DNA of 9,865 nt from Actinosomnolentus pattersoniae (SeqCode) (GTDB lineage Bacteria; Actinomycetota; UBA4738), in contig JACDCJ010000060.1 in assembly GCA_013817655.1 (NCBI GenBank), positions 1 to 9,865 on the forward strand, read 5' to 3'. A model generated the notes under the pieces. It had not been told where the DNA came from, searched no databases, and worked only from the letters and a program-made list of their open reading frames with translations. The position numbers and the translations under genes were made by a program. This document shows positions 1 to 5,417 of this stretch, one piece after another; the stretch's first letter is position 1; each line of letters begins with the position of its first letter.

Positions 1-1099
1 CTTCGCGAACGGATCTCGATCGGCGATCACGAGCAGCCGGTCGCCCTCGTTCAGGACGAGCCCCCCGTCAGGATTGGTGACATGGCGCCCGTCGCCGGCG
101 CTTTCAAGCGCGATGGGGAGGCAGTCGTGGCGTTCCTTCATTTGCAGGAGGATGTCCTTGAAGGGGAATGCCGACCATGTGAGGCGGAAGGTCCACCCAG
201 TAGAACTCGTTCCCGACCGGGAAGGTGATCAGATCGCCCACGATCCTCGACAAACCGTGGGTGATCGCCGAATTGGCCAGAAGGGCGCCGGTCAGGTGCG
301 CGCTGACGACCAACTCGTCCGCCTTGGTCCGATTGAAGTGCTCCGCGTTGCTCGAGTGCACGACCTCCACGCACGTGTAGCAGTCGGGATTCAGCGATTC
401 GATGGCAAGCGTCGTGAGGAGCGTCCGGGAGTCCATCTCCTCGGCGTCGATGTCCGGGTACGAATTGTCGGCGAGCACGATGGCTGTTCGGGCCCTCGGG
501 ATTCCCGCCCGGCGGAGATCGTGCTCTTCGGTCGGATCGCCCGCGATGAAGGTCGTCAGCTCGTCCCGAGTGGGGTTCGCCTTGAGCGCGGCAAGGATCA
601 CCACCGGGCGACGGCTCTCGTCGTCTCGGCGCCCTCTGATCTCCTTCAGGATCTCAGTGCCCTTGCCGCTCCAGCCACAGACGACGATGTGATCGGCCAG
701 CCGTGTCTGTCCCATGCCCGATCCTTTCCGTGCGAGGAGCTGGAAGAATTTGGACGTCATGGCGGCCGTGAGCACCGCGATCTAGCCCGGCTGCAAGAGC
801 AGCATCGTGTAGTAGGCGTACTTGCCCGGAATGGTGACGACGTCCCAGGGGGGATCGAAGAGCAGCGTGAGCGCCACCCATCCGAACGACGCTCCGAGCG
901 ACGAGGCGTTCGCGTTGACGTGCCGTTCGAACAGGAAGACGGTGAGCCCGCTCCCGAGGAGGAGGGTCAGGACCGTGAGGACCGCCACCAGGATCGCCGT
1001 GCCCCCCACCGCGACCTCGGCCTTTCGCCAGAGCCGCGTGATGAACGGGGACCTTTTCGGTACGTCCTTCGGGGCGCTTCCCGGTTTTTCCTTCTGCAT
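1..1099 (-). pseudogene. RCK/TrkA-N ion-channel protein with in-frame TAG and frameshift (partial at left edge)
   Basis: ATG at 1099 opens a frame with one strong membrane helix (about residues 20-45), a pore-like stretch containing LFDPPWDVV, and the start of a second helix ending YYTMLLLQPG at a TAG (782-784). The same frame continues directly as IAVLTAAMTSKFFQLL and then a full RCK (TrkA-N) domain: dinucleotide-fold glycines in IVVCGWSGKG, then AGDPTEEHDLRRAGI and AIVLADN. This order (helix, pore, helix, RCK) matches MthK-like channels that gate K+ or other cations through cytosolic ligand-binding rings. At GGGG 163-166 the frame slips: dropping one base restores GIPFKDILLQMKERHDC followed by an RCK_C-like end (LVLNEGDRLLVIADRDPF) that stays open to base 1. 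The canonical TVGYGD filter is absent. Two lesions suggest a decaying gene, but assembly errors cannot be excluded. A separate RCK subunit could start at GTG 775 or ATG 715. Divergent from the lipoprotein gene. Confidence 0.8.
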
Positions 1100-1246
1100 T
1101 CCAGGCCTCGGGGGGGCGAACCGCCACAGGCTACTCGATCTCCTCACGGCGGGGTACCGGATGAGCGATCGCGTCGATCGGGCCGGTTCGTGAAACCGTC
1201 CCGCCTCTCGGGAACCAGGAGGTCCGGCCAACCCGTCCGAGTTGGC

Positions 1247-2140
1247 GTGGGCATCGAGCGGCGGCGGAACTGGCTCCTACTCCTCCTCGTGTTCGGGCTG
1301 AGCGCGGGATGCGCGCGACTCTCCGACTCCGAGCCGGGGGGCGGCGGCGGGTCCGCGCCGATCGACCACCCTGCTGGCTCCACGGACCTCGTCCTCAGGC
1401 TGGAGGAGTGCTGTGGGTTCCTTCCGGAGACGGCCTCGTTGAAGCAGGTGCCGTCCTTCTCGCTGTACGGAGACGGACGGGTTATCACCCAGGGCCCGCA
1501 GATCGAGATCTATCCTCCGCCGGCGCTGAGCAGCCTTCATGTCGTGCCGCTCGACGAGGCGGGGATCCAGGCGATCCTGCGGGCGGCCCGGTCGGCGGGT
1601 CTCCTCGGCCCGGACCGCCACTATGCGCTCCCCACTGTTCTCGACGCCACCACCACCACCTTCACTCTCGTGAGCGGCGGCGCGCGACATGTCGTTTCGG
1701 CTTACGCCCTGGGGTTGGGCGCCGACTCGAGCCTTCCCGCTCAGGAACGGGAAGCCCGGCGGGCGCTCTCCGAGTTTCGGGACGCGCTTTCCGATCTCCG
1801 CGGATGGCTTCCGGGCGGCTCGGTCGGCCGGGAGGCGCAGCTGCGCTTCGAGGAGGTCCGGGTGTTCGTGACCGCGGGGGCGCCGCAGGCGGAGCCGGAA
1901 CTGGAGCAACCGGTGATCGAATGGCCCCTCCCCTCGCCGCTCTCCGGTTTCGGGGAGCCCCTCGAGAGCCGGTCGTCGATGCGGTGCGGCTCGGTCGAGG
2001 GGACCGAACTGGATGCGCTTCTGCCGAGGGCCCTCGAGGCGAACGACCTCACTCCGTGGCGAAGCGAGGGGCTGCTCTACTCGCTGGTCTTTCGCCCGTT
2101 GCTACCGGATGAGTCCGGCTGCAGCGGCGCGGAGAGGTAG
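1247..2140 (+). CDS. Lipoprotein of unknown function
   Basis: A 297-residue protein starting at GTG 1247. It has a short basic n-region (IERRRNW), a leucine-rich core, and a clean lipobox LSAGC with the lipidated Cys at residue 22, followed by a Gly-rich flexible tether. It should therefore be exported by Sec, processed by signal peptidase II and anchored on the outer face of the membrane. The mature part contains FSLYGDGRVI and GPQIEIYPPP and looks like a globular domain known to me only from hypothetical actinobacterial proteins, so no function is assigned. GTG 1247 is chosen because it gives a normal signal peptide; no good Shine-Dalgarno sits at the right distance (AGGAGG at 1217-1222 is too far). 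GTG 1190 is in frame but would give an overlong n-region. The open frame extends far upstream, but that part is antisense to the channel gene. The 3' end overlaps the acetyltransferase by 64 bp. Confidence 0.72.
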   Translation: MGIERRRNWLLLLLVFGLSAGCARLSDSEPGGGGGSAPIDHPAGSTDLVLRLEECCGFLPETASLKQVPSFSLYGDGRVITQGPQIEIYPPPALSSLHVVPLDEAGIQAILRAARSAGLLGPDRHYALPTVLDATTTTFTLVSGGARHVVSAYALGLGADSSLPAQEREARRALSEFRDALSDLRGWLPGGSVGREAQLRFEEVRVFVTAGAPQAEPELEQPVIEWPLPSPLSGFGEPLESRSSMRCGSVEGTELDALLPRALEANDLTPWRSEGLLYSLVFRPLLPDESGCSGAER

Positions 2141-2943
2141 CTCGGGCTGGCTCGGTCATCCCCGTCTAGCACGAGCGGACTCGTGAAGCTCTCGATCCGT
2201 GCCTCCACGCGGAACCCAAGCCGCTCGTAGAGGCGCTGGGGCGAGCCCCCCTCCTCGGCCAGGAGGTGCACGGGCCGGTGGCCGCGAGCCAGGCTATCCG
2301 CCACCGCGCTACTGACGGCAGCGCTGGCCACGCCGCGCCGCCGGAAGGGGGGCATCGTGACGACGTTGTCTACGTAGCCCACGCCTTCCAGCGACAGCAG
2401 GCTCGCGTACCCGGCGAGGGCTCCGTCCAGGAATCCGACGAACCATCGGAGGCCGGCAGGATGGAACACCTCGTGGTCGCGCCTGACGAGCTGCTTGACG
2501 ACGTCGTCGGTGAAGTCGGCCCCGAACTGGCGCCGGCTCTGCCCGTACCACTCCCAGAAGGAGTCGTCGGGGTCGACGACCTCGCGCACCTCGACACGGG
2601 GCGGCCGGCGCACGTCCGGGCTTCCCTCGAAGACCATGAGGACGTCCGGATCGGTTCGAGCGGTCGAGCCTCGCAGCTCCCGGAGAGCCGGGGACTCCAC
2701 CGAGGTCTCCCAGAACTCGACATGCTCGTGTGTTGCTCCCGCCGCTCTGAGCGGCGGGAGCATCTCTGCCCGAATGGCCTCCATAGTCAGTTCGGGAGCG
2801 GGTTCGAGCACGGCTCCGTGGTTCGCATCCCAGATGTTCGGGTAGCGGGGGTCTGCCTTCACGTAGCCCCAGGTAGTGCGCTCGTGGACGGGGTTCAGGC
2901 GAGCTGTGGCGTACCAGAAGGCTCGTACCGGTTCCCGAAGCAC
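2077..2943 (-). CDS. GNAT-family N-acetyltransferase
   Basis: A 288-residue cytosolic protein. The C-terminal half is a GNAT fold: VGFLDGALAGYASLLSL (strands 2-3, about 169-185), the acetyl-CoA-binding motif A VVTMPPFRRRGVASAAV (194-210, with the R/Q-x-x-G-x-A pyrophosphate loop), and motif B with LYERLGF (238-244). It should transfer an acyl group from acyl-CoA to an amine; the substrate cannot be read from sequence. The N-terminal ~120 residues, including WGYVKADPRYPNIWDAN, may form a second, degenerate GNAT-like lobe. The GTG start at 2943 is the first in-frame start and lies six bases after a -10-like TAAGCT (2950-2955), with no Shine-Dalgarno, so the mRNA may be leaderless. A perfect 13-bp inverted repeat (2734-2762) lies inside the coding region. 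The last 64 bp are antisense to the lipoprotein gene end. Confidence 0.88.
   Translation of the reverse strand: MLREPVRAFWYATARLNPVHERTTWGYVKADPRYPNIWDANHGAVLEPAPELTMEAIRAEMLPPLRAAGATHEHVEFWETSVESPALRELRGSTARTDPDVLMVFEGSPDVRRPPRVEVREVVDPDDSFWEWYGQSRRQFGADFTDDVVKQLVRRDHEVFHPAGLRWFVGFLDGALAGYASLLSLEGVGYVDNVVTMPPFRRRGVASAAVSSAVADSLARGHRPVHLLAEEGGSPQRLYERLGFRVEARIESFTSPLVLDGDDRASPSYLSAPLQPDSSGSNGRKTSE
2734..2762. repeat. Perfect 13-bp inverted repeat inside the acetyltransferase gene
   Basis: The left arm TGCTCCCGCCGCT (2734-2746) and right arm AGCGGCGGGAGCA (2750-2762) are exact reverse complements around a three-base loop. The hairpin would be GC-rich and very stable in either strand's RNA. 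It falls at about codons 60-70 of the acetyltransferase (MLPPLRAAGA), in frame and without disturbing the protein. There is no T-run on either side, so it is not a standard terminator. Confidence 0.85.
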
Positions 2944-2949
2944 CGGGCC

Positions 2950-2955
2950 AGCTTA
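2950..2955 (-). promoter_or_regulatory. Candidate -10 box for the acetyltransferase gene (leaderless geometry)
   Basis: On the minus strand TAAGCT fits the actinobacterial TANNNT -10 pattern. It ends six bases before the GTG start codon, placing the expected transcription start at or next to the start codon. No convincing -35 hexamer is seen. Confidence 0.4.
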
Positions 2956-3035
2956 CCGAGCCCGTTTCGACGGTAGGCTGACGACGTGTCGAGGGAGCCA
3001 GCTCGCTCGGATGAGGCCCTTTTCCCGCAGCGTCG

Positions 3036-3368
3036 ATGTGCCGGGCGCTGAAGGTCCTCTGCGCGGCGGGCGATCCCGTCCGTCTGGCCGAGCTCAAGGG
3101 CTTGGCCGCGTCGACCAGCTGGGAGGTGGTGGGCGGCGCCCTCTCGCTGGAGGACCTCCTTCGGCAGATCACCGAACGCGATCCGGACGTGGTGGTCTTT
3201 CATCCCGATCTCGCCGGCGACGTCGAGGTGCCGGCCCTGCAGATCAAGCCGACCGTCCGGATCGTGTCCAGCGGGCTCGCCGAGGGAGGCGACAGCGGCG
3301 TCCGGCGGGATGCCCTCCGAGCGGCCATCCTCGGGCTTCGGGGACCGGGAGGTCCCGTCGTTCGCTGA
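3036..3368 (+). CDS. Receiver-like (pseudo-REC) single-domain protein
   Basis: A 110-residue protein whose order of strands and helices resembles the first four beta/alpha units of a response-regulator receiver domain: LKVLCAAGDP (strand 1 and acidic turn), RLAELKGLAAS (helix 1), WEVVGGA (strand 2), SLEDLLRQI (helix 2), DPDVVVFHPDLAG (strand 3 and loop), PTVRIVSSG (strand 4). Aligned to the usual DVVLLDxRMPG pattern, the phospho-acceptor Asp position holds His56, with Asp58 two residues on, so normal phosphotransfer is doubtful. There is no output domain. ATG 3036 is the only sensible start because a TGA in the same frame lies at 3012-3014; it has no good Shine-Dalgarno. High third-position GC supports a real gene. 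It diverges from the acetyltransferase across 92 bp and is followed by a strong hairpin. The role is unknown; the REC assignment is by fold pattern only. Confidence 0.62.
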   Translation: MCRALKVLCAAGDPVRLAELKGLAASTSWEVVGGALSLEDLLRQITERDPDVVVFHPDLAGDVEVPALQIKPTVRIVSSGLAEGGDSGVRRDALRAAILGLRGPGGPVVR

Positions 3369-3402
3369 AGAACCGGCGCTGGTGCCCTTCCTTGAGGAGA
3401 AA

Positions 3403-3434
3403 GAGAAGCCGCCCCCCGTGGGGGGCGGCTTCTC
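3403..3434 (-). terminator. Strong hairpin terminator, best fitting the rpf-like gene
   Basis: GAGAAGCCGCCCCCC (3403-3417) and GGGGGGCGGCTTCTC (3420-3434) are exact 15-base reverse complements separated by two bases (in practice a four-base loop). On the minus strand the stem is followed by TTTCTCCTC, a modest U-tract, so it fits termination of the rpf-like transcript ending at 3480. On the plus strand there is no U-tract after the stem, but it may still slow transcription coming from the receiver-like gene. Confidence 0.8.
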
Positions 3435-3479
3435 CGATCGCCCGCACCTATGTGCTACGAATTCGGGCGGTGGGCCCGG

Positions 3480-4169
3480 CTACAGCCACTGGAAGCAGTT
3501 GGGCCAGGCGTTCGGTCCCTGCCCGTCGAGCACCCGTTCGGCCACCGCGATCTGCGTGGTGGCGGAGTACGGGAAGGGGCCGGAACCGCTGAAGGGACCC
3601 CCTCCGTAGGCAAACCAGGTCTGCGGCGTGAACTGGAGCCCTCCCCAGAAGCCATTGCCCGTGTTGATAGACCAGTTCCCGCCCGACTCACAGGCCGCGA
3701 TCGCGTACCAATCGGCGCCCGAGGAGGCCGGAACCGGCGCGGGCGTGTAGGACGGCTGCTGGACCGTAGCTTGGGTAGCTTCCTCGGCAGCCTCCTGTGC
3801 GGCGGCTTCCGCGGCCGCCCGCTGACGGAGCTCGGCCGCGCGAGCCGCGGCGGCGGCCTTCTTCGCCTGCTGTTCCCGGACCCACTCGATGTGGCGCTGC
3901 TTCCTCACCCATGCGCGGTGCTTGCGCTGCGCTTCCTCGATCAGGTGTTCACGGTGACGCGCAAGGGTCAACTCGTTCCGCAGGGTTTGCTCCACTAGCG
4001 GGTCACCGACCGGCGGAGTGTAGGAGACGAGGGGAGGACGCGAGGGACGCGGTGTAAGCGCCGGCCCGGAGGAGACCTCGGCCGAGGCGTATGCGATCGT
4101 TGGTAGGGTCAGCAACAGGAAGGCGATTCCCAGGCCTTTCCTGAGCCGCTCTTTTTGCAATCTATCCAT
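3480..4169 (-). CDS. Secreted resuscitation-promoting-factor-like (transglycosylase-like) protein
   Basis: About 229 residues from ATG 4169. It has a basic n-region (MDRLQKERLRKG), a hydrophobic core and an ASA signal-peptidase I site near residue 30, so it is exported. A proline-containing segment is followed by a long charged, Ala-rich helical stretch (about 60-135, likely coiled coil) and a Pro linker. The C-terminal ~75 residues are an Rpf/lysozyme-like domain: WYAIAACESGGNWSINTGNG with catalytic Glu161, then GFWGGLQFTPQTWFAYGG. Cys160 and Cys225 are placed for the conserved Rpf disulfide. Rpf proteins cleave peptidoglycan and promote regrowth of dormant actinobacteria. No LysM or G5 domain is present. 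ATG 4169 is chosen because GGGGTG sits nine bases upstream; in-frame GTG 4181 is the alternative. A promoter at 4354-4382 gives a long leader, and a hairpin terminator follows. Confidence 0.9.
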   Translation of the reverse strand: MDRLQKERLRKGLGIAFLLLTLPTIAYASAEVSSGPALTPRPSRPPLVSYTPPVGDPLVEQTLRNELTLARHREHLIEEAQRKHRAWVRKQRHIEWVREQQAKKAAAAARAAELRQRAAAEAAAQEAAEEATQATVQQPSYTPAPVPASSGADWYAIAACESGGNWSINTGNGFWGGLQFTPQTWFAYGGGPFSGSGPFPYSATTQIAVAERVLDGQGPNAWPNCFQWL

Positions 4170-4348
4170 AAGCTTGTGCACCCCGATACTTGAGCCGGGC
4201 CTGAGGGCCCGGGCGCGCGTTCTGCAGGCCTTGGGGTGTTCGACTCACCTCCTATGTATTCAGTCGTCCTTCTTCGGACACGCATGAATAGACACTGACC
4301 ATGGGATCAGATATGCGGACGATCCGAGGAGTGAACGAGCAACGGACC
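4170..4348 (-). promoter_or_regulatory. Long 5' leader of the rpf-like gene
   Basis: The predicted start site near 4347 leaves a leader of roughly 175 bases. In mRNA sense it holds a nearly ideal Shine-Dalgarno string AGGAGGTGA (4243-4251 region) that is not followed by a start codon at normal distance, a small GGTG/CACC hairpin over that string, and a perfect 7-bp hairpin with loop CTCA (4195-4212) just upstream of the real start. Rpf genes in other actinobacteria often have c-di-AMP (ydaO) riboswitches, but the conserved blocks of that class are not visible here. Any regulatory role is inferred only from length and structure. Confidence 0.4.
4195..4212 (-). repeat. 7-bp GC hairpin upstream of the rpf-like start
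   Basis: CCGGGCC (4195-4201) and GGCCCGG (4206-4212) are exact reverse complements around a four-base loop. It is about 14 bases upstream of GTG 4181 and 26 upstream of ATG 4169 and has no U-tract. It could affect ribosome access to the start. Confidence 0.6.
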
Positions 4349-4353
4349 GGCTG

Positions 4354-4382
4354 AGTCTACCCGCCGCCCGCCAGAGTGTCAT
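4354..4382 (-). promoter_or_regulatory. Predicted sigma-70-type promoter of the rpf-like gene
   Basis: Read on the minus strand, ATGACA (4377-4382, one mismatch to TTGACA) and TAGACT (4354-4359, matching TANNNT) are separated by exactly 17 bases. This is the best-matched promoter in the window. It points toward the rpf-like gene and lies on the rpf side of the ispH start. Confidence 0.6.
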
Positions 4383-4458
4383 CCGTGCCTTGAGGTTGAG
4401 AGATCATGCCGTCGCTGCCCCGCGGCAGCCGTTCGACCTGGTCCCGACGTGACCCGAG

Positions 4459-4464
4459 TAACAT
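4459..4464 (+). promoter_or_regulatory. Candidate -10 box of ispH (leaderless geometry)
   Basis: TAACAT matches TANNNT and ends six bases before the ispH ATG at 4471. No Shine-Dalgarno is present in between. The expected transcription start coincides with the start codon, as in leaderless actinobacterial mRNAs. The -35 region is weak. Confidence 0.45.
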
Positions 4465-4470
4465 GAGAGC

Positions 4471-5409
4471 ATGCCCAACCGCATCCTCCTGGCGTGGCCC
4501 CGTGGGTACTGCGCCGGCGTCGAACGCGCAGTCGACACGGTCGAACGAGCGCTCCGCATCTACGGCGAACCCGTCTACGTCCGAAAGCAAATCGTCCACA
4601 ACATCCACGTCGTCCGCTCTCTGGAGCGCAAGGGCGCCGTCTTCGTCGAGGAGGAGGACGAGGTGCCCGAAGGCGCCGTGGTGATCCTCTCGGCGCACGG
4701 AGTGGCGCCGTCGGTCTACGAGAACTCGCGCCGGCGGCGGCTGTCGGTGATCGACGCCACCTGTCCGCTCGTGACGAAGGTACATCTGGAGGCGCGACGC
4801 TTCGCGCGGGATGGCTACACCATCTTGCTCATCGGCCACGAGGGGCACGAGGAGGTCGTCGGGACGAGCGGCGAGGCCCCGGAGCACATCCGGCTGGTGG
4901 GCTCCCCGGCCGAGGCCAGGACGATCCGGGTGCCGGATCCGGAGCGCGTGGCGTATCTATCTCAGACGACCCTGTCGGTGGACGAGACGAACGCTGTGGT
5001 CGAGGTCCTGAGGCAGCGCTTTCCGATGATCCAGGCTCCACCTCGTGACGACATCTGCTACGCGACCCAGAACCGGCAGGAAGCGGTGAAGGAGCTCGCC
5101 CTTAAGTCGGACGTCATCCTGGTCATAGGCTCGGAGAACTCGTCCAACTCTAACCGTCTGGTCGAGGTCGCTCGTGAGCTCGGGACCCCGGCCCACCTCA
5201 TCGACGACGACACCGAGATCGACCCCCAATGGCTTCGAGGCCACGACGTGGTCGGCGTCACCTCAGGGGCCTCGGCCCCCGAGTGGCTCGTGGAGCGGGT
5301 CGTGGATCACCTGAAGCTTTCGGGCGCCACGGAGGTAGATCAGCTTCGGACGGTGGAGGAGCACATGGCCTTCTCGCTCCCCGCCCAGGTCCGGCAACCC
5401 GCCGTCTGA
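4471..5409 (+). CDS. ispH: 4-hydroxy-3-methylbut-2-enyl diphosphate reductase (IspH/LytB)
   Basis: A 312-residue cytosolic iron-sulfur enzyme performing the last step of the MEP pathway: reduction of HMBPP to IPP and DMAPP. All hallmark residues are visible. The three [4Fe-4S] ligands are Cys14 (RGYCAGVERA), Cys98 (DATCPLVTKVH) and Cys196 (DDICYATQNRQ). The active-site His residues are His43 (QIVHN), His76 (LSAHGV) and His126, followed by Glu128 (GHEEVVGT), which matches E. coli Glu126. The diphosphate-binding motif is NSSNSNRL (223-230), with Ser268 in TSGASAPEW. The length is normal for the family. The start is unambiguous from the conserved N-terminus. The gene stands alone on its strand, diverging from the rpf-like gene and meeting the PhoU/RCK_C gene with only eight bases between stop codons. 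It supplies isoprenoid precursors for quinones and the lipid carrier of the cell wall. Confidence 0.98.
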   Translation: MPNRILLAWPRGYCAGVERAVDTVERALRIYGEPVYVRKQIVHNIHVVRSLERKGAVFVEEEDEVPEGAVVILSAHGVAPSVYENSRRRRLSVIDATCPLVTKVHLEARRFARDGYTILLIGHEGHEEVVGTSGEAPEHIRLVGSPAEARTIRVPDPERVAYLSQTTLSVDETNAVVEVLRQRFPMIQAPPRDDICYATQNRQEAVKELALKSDVILVIGSENSSNSNRLVEVARELGTPAHLIDDDTEIDPQWLRGHDVVGVTSGASAPEWLVERVVDHLKLSGATEVDQLRTVEEHMAFSLPAQVRQPAV

Positions 5410-5417
5410 GGCTCCGC

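Noticed and set aside
782..784. TAG as a recoded (read-through or pyrrolysine) codon
   Set aside because: There is no supporting recoding signal, and a second, independent frameshift in the same gene makes decay or sequence error the simpler explanation.
1217..1222. AGGAGG as the ribosome binding site of the lipoprotein gene
   Set aside because: No in-frame start codon lies 5-12 bases downstream; the only suitable start is 24 bases away.
74..1246. A long plus-strand open frame running into the lipoprotein gene
   Set aside because: It is antisense to the RCK channel gene, Arg/Gly/Glu-rich with no domain pattern, and the lipoprotein signal peptide fixes the true start near 1247. In GC-rich DNA such open shadow frames are expected.
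4170..4348. c-di-AMP (ydaO) riboswitch upstream of the rpf-like gene
   Set aside because: The class often precedes rpf genes, but its conserved blocks (such as GGGGUGAAUC-like and CCGAAUCC-like segments) were not found. A covariance search would settle it.
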